Shown: positions 17,228-26,305 of the stretch, piece after piece
How the letters are laid out: each line of letters opens with the position of its first letter
Numbering within the stretch: the stretch's first letter is position 1
NCBI RefSeq assembly: GCF_012979535.1
Contig: NZ_CP053015.1
Coordinates: forward strand, 1,302,001 to 1,366,000
DNA length: 64,000 bases
DNA from: Sphingomonas lacunae
Lineage (GTDB): Bacteria > Pseudomonadota > Alphaproteobacteria > Sphingomonadales > Sphingomonadaceae
Reading direction: 5' to 3'
Notes under the pieces: model-generated
What the model saw: the letters and a program-made list of their open reading frames with translations, nothing else
Database searches by the model: none
Told to the model about the DNA's origin: nothing
Program-made: the position numbers and the translations under genes

Positions 17228-18358
17228 TCAGGCAGCCTTCAGCGAAGCCCAGGCCCAGTCGAGCCAGGGTCCGAGCGCTTCGATGTCGGCCGTGTCGACG
17301 GTCGCGCCGCACCAGATGCGCAGTCCCGGCGGGGCATCGCGGTATCCGGCGATGTCATAGGCGGCGCCCTCCTTTTCGAGGAGGCCGGCAAAGGCCTTGA
17401 TGAAATCGGCGTCCGCCCCTTCGACCGTCAGGCAGACGCTGGTGGTCGAGCGGGTGGCCGGATCAGCGGCGAGATGGCCGAGCCAGGAGCGGGCGCTGAC
17501 AATCGCGTCAAGCGCAGCGGCATTGGCATTGCTGCGGGCCTTCAGCCCCTGCAAGCCGCCGACCGCCTTGGCCCATTCCAGCGCGAAGATGACGTCTTCG
17601 ACAGCCAGCATCGACGGCGTATTGATTGTTTCGCCCTTGAACACGCCTTCGGCCAGCTTGCCCTTGCTCATCAGGCGGAACACCTTGGGCAGTGGCCAGG
17701 CCGGGGTGTGGTTTTCCAGCCGCTCAACCGCGCGCGGCCCGAGGATGATGACGCCATGCGCACCTTCGCCGCCCAGCACCTTCTGCCAGGAAAAGGTCGT
17801 CACATCGAGCTTGTCCCACGGCATGTCATAGGCAAACACCGCGCTGGTCGCGTCGTTGAAGGTCAGGCCTTCGCGGTCGTCGGCGATCCAGTCGCCATTG
17901 GGAACGCGCACGCCCGACGTGGTGCCGTTCCAGGTGAAGACGACATCGTTTGAGAAATCGACCGCCGACAGGTCAGGCAGTTCGCCATAGGGCGCGCCCA
18001 GCACGGTGGCGTTGAGCTTGAGCTGTTTGTTGACGTCGGTCACCCAGCCTTCGCCAAAGCTTTCCCACGCCAGCATGGTGACGGCGCGCGCGCCAAGCAT
18101 CGTCCAAAGCGCCATTTCGACGGCGCCGGTGTCCGATCCGGGAACAATGCCGATGCGGTGTGTGTCGGGCACCTGCAGCACGTCGCGCATCAGATCGATG
18201 GCCAGTTGCAGGCGCGTCTTGCCGATCTTGGCGCGGTGTGACCGGCCCAGTGATTCGGTGGCGAGCTTTTCAAGGGACCAGCCCGGCGGCTTGGCGCAGG
18301 GACCGGAAGAAAAAAATGGCCGTGCGGGCAGCGCCGCAGGCTTCACAGCATCAGTCAT
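17228..18358 (-). CDS. serC: Phosphoserine aminotransferase
   Basis: A 376-residue PLP enzyme that converts 3-phosphohydroxypyruvate to phosphoserine using glutamate. N-terminal [15 protein letters not shown], the region [16 protein letters not shown], and the Schiff-base lysine in [15 protein letters not shown] identify it. The sequence resembles the alphaproteobacterial SerC branch. AGGAGAG at five bases sets ATG 18358. It is the first gene of the serC-serA operon and has a structured leader (18364-18433). Confidence 0.95.
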   Translation of the reverse strand: MTDAVKPAALPARPFFSSGPCAKPPGWSLEKLATESLGRSHRAKIGKTRLQLAIDLMRDVLQVPDTHRIGIVPGSDTGAVEMALWTMLGARAVTMLAWESFGEGWVTDVNKQLKLNATVLGAPYGELPDLSAVDFSNDVVFTWNGTTSGVRVPNGDWIADDREGLTFNDATSAVFAYDMPWDKLDVTTFSWQKVLGGEGAHGVIILGPRAVERLENHTPAWPLPKVFRLMSKGKLAEGVFKGETINTPSMLAVEDVIFALEWAKAVGGLQGLKARSNANAAALDAIVSARSWLGHLAADPATRSTTSVCLTVEGADADFIKAFAGLLEKEGAAYDIAGYRDAPPGLRIWCGATVDTADIEALGPWLDWAWASLKAA

Positions 18359-18363
18359 GTCTT

Positions 18364-18433
18364 CTCTCCTTGCAGAGAGCTCGCGCACCGTTGGGGGAGC
18401 GTGGCCCGTCGCCGCGTCTAGGGGCACGCGGCG
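18364..18433 (-). promoter_or_regulatory. Structured serC leader; candidate serC RNA motif
   Basis: On the minus strand two hairpins precede serC. The first is a perfect 8-bp stem CGCCGCGT/ACGCGGCG with an 8-base loop (18410-18433). The second, CTCTC-N6-GAGAG (18364-18379), pairs with the GGAGAG ribosome binding site. A hairpin that hides the ribosome site upstream of serC fits the known alphaproteobacterial serC RNA motif, but I matched only position and general layout, not the consensus. Which signal would release the site is unknown. Confidence 0.4.
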
Positions 18434-18565
18434 GGAAGTCAAGCAAATGTGATGCACTGCACCAAAGACCCTCGCGCAAGTGACAGGAAAAATCATGCCA
18501 ATCCGGTTGTTTATGGTTGCCAGTGATTAACCATCCTTTCACCAGCCATAGGTAGAACCAAGGGG

Positions 18566-19240
18566 ATGAACCGCGTCTTTCGCCTTTTTCCGCTTGCTCT
18601 TGCGCTGTTGGTCAGCGCCTGCGTTGGCGGTGGGCCGGAACGGCGTGGCGATGGCCCGCCATCGACCAGCCGGCCGACGGCTTCGCGACCGGCCTTGCCC
18701 GCGCCTGCGCCTGCCACCCGCGCCTGCTTCGCCCAGCTCAATGAAACGGGTGTGCGCTTCACTCCCTTGCCCGATCAGGACTTCGGCGGCGGCTGCAGCG
18801 CCCGCGGCAGTTTGCGGCTCAACGACATCGGCACCCAGACAACCAATCTTGGCGTGATGACCTGTCCGCTCGCCCGCAACTTTGTTGCCTGGGTCAATCA
18901 TGCGGTAAAACCGGCCGGACGTCAGATTTATGGCCAGGATGTCGTGCGGGTTGAAACCTTTGGCACCTATAGTTGCCGCAATATCTATGGTGGACGCTCG
19001 GGTCGCTTGTCGCAACATGCCTTTGCCAATGCGATCGATGTTTCCGGCTTTGTCCTTGCCGATGGTCGCCGGGTGACAGTGCTCGATGGCTGGAACGGTG
19101 ATTCGCGCGCTCGACAGTTTCTCAGGCTGCTGCATGCTTCGGCCTGTCGCCGGTTCGGCACCGTTCTGGGGCCGGACTATAATGCGCCTCATGCCAATCA
19201 CTTCCACTTCGACATGAGCGGCGAAGGCTATTGTCGCTGA
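18566..19240 (+). CDS. Extensin-like C-terminal domain lipoprotein
   Basis: A 224-residue protein with a lipobox (LLVSAC, Cys about 19), a Pro/Ala/Ser-rich linker to about residue 50, then an extensin-like C-terminal domain: GVRFTPLPDQ, CPLARNFVAWV, SCRN, LSQHAFANAIDVSGF, and NHFHFD near the end. The His/Asp pattern of the last two motifs resembles metal-dependent peptidoglycan peptidases of the LAS type (VanY/MepA), so a role at the cell wall is plausible. AAGGGG abuts the ATG, giving an unusually short spacing. Confidence 0.85.
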   Translation: MNRVFRLFPLALALLVSACVGGGPERRGDGPPSTSRPTASRPALPAPAPATRACFAQLNETGVRFTPLPDQDFGGGCSARGSLRLNDIGTQTTNLGVMTCPLARNFVAWVNHAVKPAGRQIYGQDVVRVETFGTYSCRNIYGGRSGRLSQHAFANAIDVSGFVLADGRRVTVLDGWNGDSRARQFLRLLHASACRRFGTVLGPDYNAPHANHFHFDMSGEGYCR

Positions 19241-19295
19241 AGCATTGGTGCCGGCTTTCTTGTGACCTTTACAGATTCTCGTTAGACTCCCGCCA

Positions 19296-20228
19296 ATGAC
19301 AGACCAGAAACCCAATGGTTCGCGCTTCCATCATGCGCGCGAAGACGCCCGTTTTGCCACGCAAAACCTCCCCACACCCCAGACAGAAAGCCCGGCGTAT
19401 AGACTGGCCTTTCAGGACACGGATTTCCTGCTGCGCGAGGATTTGCGCCCGGTCCGTTTCCAGCTCGAACTGCTCAAGCCCGAACTGCTGCTGGATGAGG
19501 CGAACATTGCCTCGATGCTCGTCATCTATGGCTCGGCCCGTATTCCCTCCCCCGACCATGCCGATGCGCTGGTCGCGGCCGCTAAGACGCCCGAAGAGTG
19601 CCGGGTCGCCGAACGGCTCGCGGCCAAGGCACCCTATTATCGCGAGGCCAAGCGGCTCGCGGCGCGGGCCAGCGCGGTGCCCCGTGATGCGCAGGGTAGG
19701 CGGCATTTTGTTGTCTGCTCTGGTGGCGGTCCCTCTATCATGGAAGCCGCCAACCGGGGTGCCCATGAATGTGGCAAGGAATCGGTCGGCCTCAATATCG
19801 TCCTGCCGCATGAGCAGGCGCCCAACCAATATGTCACCCCGTCACTCAGCTTCCAGTTCCACTATTTCGCTTTGCGGAAGATGCACTTCCTGCTGCGCGC
19901 CCGCGCCGTTTGCGTCTTTCCAGGCGGCTTCGGGACGTTTGACGAGACGTTTGAATTGCTCACCCTCGTCCAGACCGGCAAGATGAAGGCGATGCCTATC
20001 GTGTTGTTCGGCAAGGAATTTTGGAACCGGGTGGTCGATTTCGATGCGCTGGCCGACGAAGGGGTCATCAACCGTCGTGATATCGACCTGTTCAAATTTG
20101 TCGAAACCGCCGAGGAAGCCTGGGCGCACATCTGTGATTTCTGGAAGGATGATCCGCTTGGTGCGCTGGCCCGCAGTGAGCCTGACCAACGGCCCGAATG
20201 CTGGGACTGGGCGCCGGACGCCGACTGA
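19296..20228 (+). CDS. LOG family (TIGR00730-type) protein
   Basis: A 310-residue protein with the lysine-decarboxylase-like/LOG Rossmann fold. Motifs GGGPSIMEAANRGA and PGGFGTFDETFE bind the nucleotide phosphate; LOG enzymes release the base from cytokinin nucleotides or other nucleoside monophosphates. An N-terminal extension of about 75 residues is typical of the longer bacterial group. The gene ends just before a strong bidirectional terminator. True substrate unknown. Confidence 0.85.
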   Translation: MTDQKPNGSRFHHAREDARFATQNLPTPQTESPAYRLAFQDTDFLLREDLRPVRFQLELLKPELLLDEANIASMLVIYGSARIPSPDHADALVAAAKTPEECRVAERLAAKAPYYREAKRLAARASAVPRDAQGRRHFVVCSGGGPSIMEAANRGAHECGKESVGLNIVLPHEQAPNQYVTPSLSFQFHYFALRKMHFLLRARAVCVFPGGFGTFDETFELLTLVQTGKMKAMPIVLFGKEFWNRVVDFDALADEGVINRRDIDLFKFVETAEEAWAHICDFWKDDPLGALARSEPDQRPECWDWAPDAD

Positions 20229-20244
20229 GCCGGTCGTGTCCCGC

Positions 20245-20289
20245 CCAAACAAAAAAGGCACCGGATCGCTCCGGTGCCTTTTTGTTTGG
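20245..20289. terminator. Bidirectional intrinsic terminator
   Basis: A 9-bp stem GGCACCGGA/TCCGGTGCC with a TCGC tetraloop, flanked by A6 on the left and T5 on the right, and extended by CCAAAC/GTTTGG. It serves both the LOG-family gene (plus) and the convergent cytochrome c gene (minus). Confidence 0.92.
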
Positions 20290-20301
20290 TTCAGCGTTCG
20301 C

Positions 20302-20937
20302 TTAGCTGGCGGCAGGGGCCGCAGCGGCAGCAGCATCAGCCGGCGCAGCAGCTGCGTCGCCCTCAGCAGGGGCCGCCGCCGCGTCGCCTTCAGCCGGAGC
20401 CGCATCAGCAGCAGGCGCCGCAGGCAGCGGGATATTTGAACCCTGCGCGTTCAGATAAACCATCAGATTGGCCCGATCTTCAGCGCTCGAAAGCCCGGCG
20501 AACGACATTTTGGTGCCATCGGCAAACCGGCGCGGGCTAGCCAGCCAGGCATCCATATTGGACCAGTCCCAGTTTCCGCCATGGGTCTTGAGCGCGTCGG
20601 AATAGGCAAAGCTCGGCACATGGGCACCTATTGCCGTGCCCATGACGCCATAGAGGTTCGGGCCAATGCCATTGGCGCCGCCCGCATTGATCGTGTGGCA
20701 AGCGGCGCACTTGCCGAACACCGCTTCACCCTTGGCTGCATCGGCAGTCTGCAACAGCGTTTCGATGGCCGGGCCAGCTGCCGCGCCACCGGCGGCCCCA
20801 CCGGCACCTTCAACGGCATAGCCTGCCTTTTCAGGCGCATGGGGAGCAAAAAACTTCGTACTGACGCTGGTCAGCCCCAAAGCGACGATGCCGGCACCCA
20901 GCACCCAGCCAAAGATCGTGTTGTTGCGGTTGTCCAT
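20302..20937 (-). CDS. Membrane-anchored class I cytochrome c
   Basis: A 211-residue protein. An uncleaved N-terminal helix (TIFGWVLGAGIVALGLTSV) anchors it, a Gly/Ala linker follows, and the haem domain has CAACH with the distal Met in GTKMSFAG, as in the CycM/c552 group that links the bc1 complex to terminal oxidases. The C-terminal 35 or so residues are an Ala-rich tail with two APAEGDAAA units, which is low-complexity and not part of the fold. Start ATG 20937 was chosen because it opens directly before the anchor helix. Confidence 0.9.
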   Translation of the reverse strand: MDNRNNTIFGWVLGAGIVALGLTSVSTKFFAPHAPEKAGYAVEGAGGAAGGAAAGPAIETLLQTADAAKGEAVFGKCAACHTINAGGANGIGPNLYGVMGTAIGAHVPSFAYSDALKTHGGNWDWSNMDAWLASPRRFADGTKMSFAGLSSAEDRANLMVYLNAQGSNIPLPAAPAADAAPAEGDAAAAPAEGDAAAAPADAAAAAAPAAS

Positions 20938-21124
20938 CGCCCCGGAACCATCCTGAAATTTGAGCGGCACACGGTGCACGCCAGAAACGCGCAGTCGTGG
21001 CGACCCCATGTGGAATCTGCGGCTCCCCTTAATCGCGGCATGGCGTGGGCGCAAGCGGGGAGTCGGTGCTTTTGCATTGGCAGTGCTTGCGCCATCGTTC
21101 CGGCTTGTCTAATCGCGCCAGCCC

Positions 21125-22012
21125 ATGGGCAGCTATTCACCTTCGGCTCAACGCCTCGTCGATCAGATGGTTGCCGCCGCCGCTGCGGCTCCGGCCCGCG
21201 CCTTTGCCTTTCAGGGGGCGCCGGGCGCCAACAGCGATATAGCCGTGCGCCAATATGACGCCGACGCCCTGCCGCTGCCCTGCTACAGTTTCGAGGACGC
21301 GATTGACGCGGTCCAGTCCGGCGCGGCGCTCAGGGCGATGATCCCGATCGAAAATTCGCTGCATGGCCGGGTGGCCGATATCCATTTCCTGTTGCCCGAA
21401 TCGGGCCTGCACATCGTCGGCGAGCATTTCCTGCCGATCCGCTATGGCCTGATGAGCCGCGATCTTGCGCCGGTGACGCGGGCGATGAGCCATGTTCAGG
21501 CGCTGGGCCAATGCCGCCACTGGCTGCGCGCGCGGGGCATTTCCCCGGTCAATTACATCGATACGGCCGGTGCCGCCGCCGTCGTCGCCGACAGTGACGA
21601 AGCGGGCCTCGCCGCCATTGCCCCGCCTCTTGCCGCCGAACTCTATGGCCTGACGCTGCATGAAACCGGCATCGAGGATGCGGACCATAACATGACCCGC
21701 TTTGTCGTTCTGGCCAAGGAAGCGATTGACCCGCCCCGCGACGGCCCGGTGATGACGACCCTGGTGTTCGAGGTGAAGAATGTTCCCGCCGCGCTTTACA
21801 AGGCGCTCGGCGGCTTCGCCACCAATGGCGTCAACATGACCAAGCTCGAAAGTTACCAGTCGGGCGGCAGCTTTGCCGCCACCGAATTTTACGCTGACAT
21901 CGAAGGCGCACCGGGTGATGCCAACATCGACCGCGCGCTCGCGGAACTGGCCTTCCACTGCAACAGCGTCCGTCTCCTCGGCAGCTATCGACAGGCCCGC
22001 AAACGGGGGTGA
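21125..22012 (+). CDS. pheA: Prephenate dehydratase with ACT domain
   Basis: A 295-residue stand-alone enzyme that converts prephenate to phenylpyruvate for phenylalanine synthesis. It has AFQGAPGANSDIA at the start, the IPIENSLHGRV substrate loop, the catalytic Thr in NMTRFVVL, and a C-terminal ACT domain beginning TTLVFEVKNVPAALYKALGGF with NMTKLESYQSGGSF in place of the usual ESRP motif, a variant common in alphaproteobacteria. Phenylalanine feedback control is expected. Confidence 0.93.
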   Translation: MGSYSPSAQRLVDQMVAAAAAAPARAFAFQGAPGANSDIAVRQYDADALPLPCYSFEDAIDAVQSGAALRAMIPIENSLHGRVADIHFLLPESGLHIVGEHFLPIRYGLMSRDLAPVTRAMSHVQALGQCRHWLRARGISPVNYIDTAGAAAVVADSDEAGLAAIAPPLAAELYGLTLHETGIEDADHNMTRFVVLAKEAIDPPRDGPVMTTLVFEVKNVPAALYKALGGFATNGVNMTKLESYQSGGSFAATEFYADIEGAPGDANIDRALAELAFHCNSVRLLGSYRQARKRG

Positions 22013-22066
22013 CTCATTTCGGCCCCATTTGTCGAATATTAACCATGACAATGCGAGGAACGTGCC

Positions 22067-22570
22067 ATGGAACTATTCACGATCGGCTATGAAAGAGCAT
22101 CTGTATGTGATTTCCTCGTGACGCTGCAACGCGTTGGTATCGAGCAAGTAATTGATATCCGCGAACTGCCACAGTCACGCCGTAAGGGCTTTTCTAAGAA
22201 CCAGCTTGCTGGACACTTGGAAGGCGCAGGCATCATTTATCGCCACTTCCGTCAGCTTGGAGACCCGAAGCACGGCAGAGAGGCAGCTAAGGCTGGGCTA
22301 TTTGACGAATTTAAAGCCATTTATAATGCACACTTAGATTTAAATGCATCGCTGTCAGCGTTGAAAGATGTTGCTAGTCTAGCCTTTGAAAAAAAGTCTG
22401 TTTTGCTGTGCTATGAGCGTGACGCTCGGTATTGCCATCGAAAAATCGTTGCAGACCGCCTTTCTGTTCTTTATTCGTTCCGAGTTAACCACTTGGGCGT
22501 AAGGGAGGGAATAGGTGAAGCCGATTCATCCAGGCAAGGTCGGTCAGAGTTCGCTCGAGCATCGATCTGA
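22067..22570 (+). CDS. DUF488 family protein
   Basis: A 167-residue protein with the DUF488 signature: LFTIGYERAS at the start, DIRELPQSRRKGFSK, LGDPKHG and LLCYERDARYCHRKIVA, whose Cys/Glu and Cys-His-Arg residues are the conserved polar core of the family. Biochemical role unproven. GAGGAA lies eight bases before ATG 22067. Base use differs sharply from the neighbours (22 of 60 bases are G/C in 22321-22380), pointing to recent acquisition. The 3' end overlaps the next gene by 56 bases in another frame, so the last 18 or so residues may be non-conserved. Confidence 0.85.
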   Translation: MELFTIGYERASVCDFLVTLQRVGIEQVIDIRELPQSRRKGFSKNQLAGHLEGAGIIYRHFRQLGDPKHGREAAKAGLFDEFKAIYNAHLDLNASLSALKDVASLAFEKKSVLLCYERDARYCHRKIVADRLSVLYSFRVNHLGVREGIGEADSSRQGRSEFARASI

Positions 22571-23315
22571 CGAGGCCTATGTCATCGTAAAGGCGGCCCC
22601 TAGAGCGAGCCGAACTCACGGTGAAACGGTATGTACTGCTGCATTGACGAGAGACGGCGATTGGGTTCGATTGTATCCAGTTTCCTTTCGGTATCTGGAT
22701 GATTCGAGAAAATTTTCCCGCTGGAATAAAATAAAGTACCGTTGGCGGGCGCCTAAAGCCAGTCAAGATCAGCGACATGAATCTCGCAGAGTAGATCATG
22801 ATTCAATTGAGATAATTGGCAACCTTCCTCCAAAGGAGAGGAATGCTTTCATTCAAAGAGTGGCAGTGCGTTCGTTGGATGAGCAGGCAAAATTAGGCAA
22901 AAGTCTGGCTTTGCTTTCTTGTCAAATTATTGATTTTGTTTGCGAACCTCGCTCGCGAGACGAGCTTCAGAAGCAAGAGATGATTTACAGCAATCTACGA
23001 TCCCAAGGCGATCTATTCGCATCCAGTGAAGTGCCACGTGAAACCTGTTCCCATCAATTCCGATACCACTTTCGCGACAACGACGGTGAGCACTGGGGTA
23101 CGTGCCAAGATTGGGAAACCGAAGCCACTTTTCTGCGTCGACGCAGCGAGACAAATGAACAGCAGGCTTTAGAGTGGATGCGCTGGAAATTCGGGGAAGA
23201 TTACCCATCGCGGGGAATGGCATTAGCGATGGGCACCCATCGCTTGCGAGACTGGCAATGGCTAATCAATGGCGTGATACGCATGACCGAGGAAGACCAG
23301 TTGAACCTGCTTTAA
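22515..23315 (+). CDS. Unknown protein paired with DUF488
   Basis: A 266-residue protein that I cannot name. GTG 22515 has an excellent GGGAGGGA site just upstream. Two blocks look conserved in character: an N-terminal one (GETVCTAALTRDGDWVRLYPVSF, then a Trp/Tyr-rich segment ending RVDHDSIEIIG) and a C-terminal one (HQFRYHFRDNDGEHWGTCQDWE, then a Trp-rich end). No signal peptide or membrane helix is visible. The Cys/His content and basic surface suggest nucleic acid or metal binding, which is inference only. It shares the AT-rich composition of the DUF488 gene and overlaps it by 56 bases, so the two form one transferred module between pheA and polA. Confidence 0.75.
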   Translation: MKPIHPGKVGQSSLEHRSDEAYVIVKAAPRASRTHGETVCTAALTRDGDWVRLYPVSFRYLDDSRKFSRWNKIKYRWRAPKASQDQRHESRRVDHDSIEIIGNLPPKERNAFIQRVAVRSLDEQAKLGKSLALLSCQIIDFVCEPRSRDELQKQEMIYSNLRSQGDLFASSEVPRETCSHQFRYHFRDNDGEHWGTCQDWETEATFLRRRSETNEQQALEWMRWKFGEDYPSRGMALAMGTHRLRDWQWLINGVIRMTEEDQLNLL

Positions 23316-23347
23316 AAATGCCGCTGGGTTAGCAACCGCCAACCTCC

Positions 23348-26197
23348 TCAGTGCGCCGCGCCCCAGTTCGCGCCTGTTCCCACCTCGACGTCGAGCGGCA
23401 CGCTCAGCGTCACGGCAGGTTCGGCGGCGTGGCTCATCACCCGCCTGATCACCGGGATGGCGGCGTCCACCAACCCCTCGGGGGCTTCGAACACCAGTTC
23501 GTCATGCACCTGCAACAGCATCCTGACCGATGACAGGCCGGCATCAGCCAGGGCACCATCCATCCGCACCATCGCGCGCTTGATGATGTCGGCGCTGGTC
23601 CCCTGGATCGGCGCGTTGATCGCGGCGCGCTCCGCCCCCTGCCGCTCGCCCTGATTCTTGCTGTTGATGCGCGGGAACCAGGTCTTCCGCCCGAACAATG
23701 TCTCGGTGTAGCCACGCTCGCGCGCGCCTTCGAGCGTGCGCTGCATATAGTCGCTGATGCCGGGGAATCGCTCGAAATAGCGGCTGATGATCGCCTGCGC
23801 CTCATCGTTCGAAATCTCCATCCGGCTGGCGAGGCCATAGCGGGATATGCCATACAGGATGGCGAAATTGACCGTCTTGGCCTTGGCGCGCGTGTCGCGG
23901 GTCACCTCGCCGAACAATTCCTCCGCTGTCAGGCTGTGAATATCCGCCCCTTCGGCAAAGGCGGCTTTGAGTTGCGGCACATCGGCCATGTGCGCCGCCA
24001 GACGCAGTTCGATCTGGCTATAGTCGGCGGCGATCAGGACATTGCCCGGCGCCGCCACAAAGGCTTCACGAATCTGCCGACCTGTCTCGCTGCGGATCGG
24101 TATGTTCTGCAAATTGGGATCGGTTGAGGACAGGCGCCCGGTTTGCGCGCCGACCAGGCTGTAACTGGTGTGGACACGCCCGGTCACCCGGTTGATCTGG
24201 TCCTGCAAGGCGTCGCTATAGGTGGATTTGAGCTTGGCAACCTGACGCCACTCGAGGATCATCCGGGCAATCGGCACGCCATCGCGTTCGAGCCGTTCGA
24301 GCTCGCTCTGGTCGGTGGACCAGTCGCCGGACTTGCCCTTGCGCCCTCCCTTCAGGCCGAGCTTGTCGAACAGCACTTCACCCAGTTGCTTGGGGCTGCC
24401 GATGGTGAAGGGGCCGCCCGCCTCGGCATGGATCGCCGCTTCCAGCCGCGCCATGTCCTGCGAAAATGTCCCGGACAGGCGCGACAGTGTTTCCCGGTCA
24501 ACCAATATGCCGCGCCGCTCCATCGCGGTGACGGCGGCGACCAGCGGCCGATCGACCATCTCATAGACTTTCGTGCCGCCCTCCTGCCAAAGCCGATGGC
24601 GCAGCAACATCCACAGCCTTAGCGCGACCTCAGCATCCTCGGCGGCATATTCCGTGGCGCGGTCCAATGGCACTTCGGCAAAGCTGATCTGCGACTTGCC
24701 CGTCCCGCATACCTCCTTGAAGGCGATGCACTGATGCTCAAGGTGCAGCTTGGCCAGTTCGTCAAGCCCATGGCCATGTTGCCCGGCATCGAGCGCAAAG
24801 GACAGCAGCAGCGTGTCGTCGAGCGGCGTGATGGTCAGGCCATGCTGCGCCAGCACCGCCATGTCATATTTGAGGTTGTGGCCGATCTTGAGCACCGCAT
24901 CATCGGCGAACAGCGGCTTCAACCGGGCCAGCGTGACGTCCATCGGCAATTGCTCTGGCTTCTCTGAGAGCAGGTCATGCCCGCCGTGACCGAGCGGGAT
25001 GTAACAGCCATTGCCCGGCGCGGTGGACAGCGACACGCCGACCAACCCGCCGGTGATGGCGTCGAGGCTGTCGGTCTCGGTATCGATCGCGACATGGCCG
25101 ATGGCCCGGGCCTCAGCGATCCAGCGGTCGAGCGCGTCGAGTGTCGTCACCGTCTCATAGCGGCTGCGGTCAATCGCCGGATGCTCGGGCAGGGCAGGCG
25201 CGGCCGGAGCGGTAGAGCCATTGCCCTTGGGTTGCCAGGCCTCACCCAGCACTCCGCCGCCCATCGCCGCCGCCCGGTTGGGACCCGCGCCTGCCGCCGG
25301 AGCGGGCGCATCGCCGCCGATCCGCGCCGCCATGCTCTTGAACCCGTGCAGCAACAGGAAATCGCGCAGCGGTTCGGTCGGGATGCCGTCGAGCCGCAAT
25401 TCCTCGAGCGGTTGCGGCAGCGGACATTCGCGATGCAACTCGACCAGCTGGCGGGACAGGCGCGCCATGTCGGCATGCTCGATCAGATTGTCGCGCAGCT
25501 TGGACGGCTTCATCGTCTCGGCCCCGGCCAGCGCCGCTTCCAGTGAGCCATATTCCTGAATCAGCTTGGTCGCCGTCTTCGGTCCCACACCGCGCACGCC
25601 CGGCACATTGTCGACACTGTCGCCCATCAGCGCCAGCACATCGCCGACCAACTCGGGGCCGACGCCGAACTTCTCGAACACCGCCTCACGGCCCATGCGG
25701 ACATTCTTCATCGTGTCGAGCATGTCGACATGCGGCTCGTCACCCTTGGGATCGGGCGTGACCAGCTGCATCAGATCCTTGTCGGAGGAAACGATCGTCA
25801 CGTCCCATCCCGCCGCCTGCGCCGCGACGGTGTAGCTGGCGATCAGGTCGTCGGCCTCATAGCCCTCCATCTCGATGCATGGCAGAGAAAAGGCGCGGGT
25901 GGCATCGCGGATCAGCGGGAATTGCGGGCGCAAATCCTCTGGCGGCTCGGGCCGGTTGGCCTTGTACTGGTCGTAGAGGCTGTTGCGGAATGACTGGCTG
26001 CTGTGGTCGAGGATCACGGCCAGATGCGTCGGCCCCTCAGCCTTGTCGAGCCCGTCGGCCAGCTTCCACAGCATCGCCGTATAGCCATAGACCGCGCCGA
26101 CCGGCACCCCCTGCGGGTTGGTCAGCGGCGGCAGCCGGTGATAGGCGCGAAAGATGTAGCTGGAGCCGTCGACGAGATAGAGGTGATTGCGAGCCAT
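23348..26197 (-). CDS. polA: DNA polymerase I
   Basis: A 949-residue three-domain enzyme. Residues 1-290: 5' nuclease (LVDGSSYIFRAYH, VDNVPGVRGVGPKTA). About 345-535: 3'-5' exonuclease with the DxE motif in VAIDTETDS and the later Asp motifs, so proofreading is probably intact. About 560-949: polymerase with motif A DYSQIELR (Asp near 725), motif B RAKAKTVNFAILYG and motif C QVHDELVF (Asp near 899). A Pro/Ala/Gly-rich linker of about 35 residues lies after the 5' nuclease. It fills Okazaki and repair gaps. Confidence 0.97.
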   Translation of the reverse strand: MARNHLYLVDGSSYIFRAYHRLPPLTNPQGVPVGAVYGYTAMLWKLADGLDKAEGPTHLAVILDHSSQSFRNSLYDQYKANRPEPPEDLRPQFPLIRDATRAFSLPCIEMEGYEADDLIASYTVAAQAAGWDVTIVSSDKDLMQLVTPDPKGDEPHVDMLDTMKNVRMGREAVFEKFGVGPELVGDVLALMGDSVDNVPGVRGVGPKTATKLIQEYGSLEAALAGAETMKPSKLRDNLIEHADMARLSRQLVELHRECPLPQPLEELRLDGIPTEPLRDFLLLHGFKSMAARIGGDAPAPAAGAGPNRAAAMGGGVLGEAWQPKGNGSTAPAAPALPEHPAIDRSRYETVTTLDALDRWIAEARAIGHVAIDTETDSLDAITGGLVGVSLSTAPGNGCYIPLGHGGHDLLSEKPEQLPMDVTLARLKPLFADDAVLKIGHNLKYDMAVLAQHGLTITPLDDTLLLSFALDAGQHGHGLDELAKLHLEHQCIAFKEVCGTGKSQISFAEVPLDRATEYAAEDAEVALRLWMLLRHRLWQEGGTKVYEMVDRPLVAAVTAMERRGILVDRETLSRLSGTFSQDMARLEAAIHAEAGGPFTIGSPKQLGEVLFDKLGLKGGRKGKSGDWSTDQSELERLERDGVPIARMILEWRQVAKLKSTYSDALQDQINRVTGRVHTSYSLVGAQTGRLSSTDPNLQNIPIRSETGRQIREAFVAAPGNVLIAADYSQIELRLAAHMADVPQLKAAFAEGADIHSLTAEELFGEVTRDTRAKAKTVNFAILYGISRYGLASRMEISNDEAQAIISRYFERFPGISDYMQRTLEGARERGYTETLFGRKTWFPRINSKNQGERQGAERAAINAPIQGTSADIIKRAMVRMDGALADAGLSSVRMLLQVHDELVFEAPEGLVDAAIPVIRRVMSHAAEPAVTLSVPLDVEVGTGANWGAAH

Positions 26198-26305
26198 AGC
26201 GCAGGGGATAGCAGCGGGCGGCGCATGTGGCGAGGGGGTGACGGCTTGACCGTCTCTCGGCTTTGGTGGCGGGACGGAGTTGGCCCCTGTCCCGCCGCAG
26301 CTGGA

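Noticed and set aside
17118..17312. An N-terminal extension of serA with a VIPAKAG-like segment
   Set aside because: That segment is the translation of a REP-like repeat. ATG 17117 has a good ribosome site and the normal SerA N terminus.
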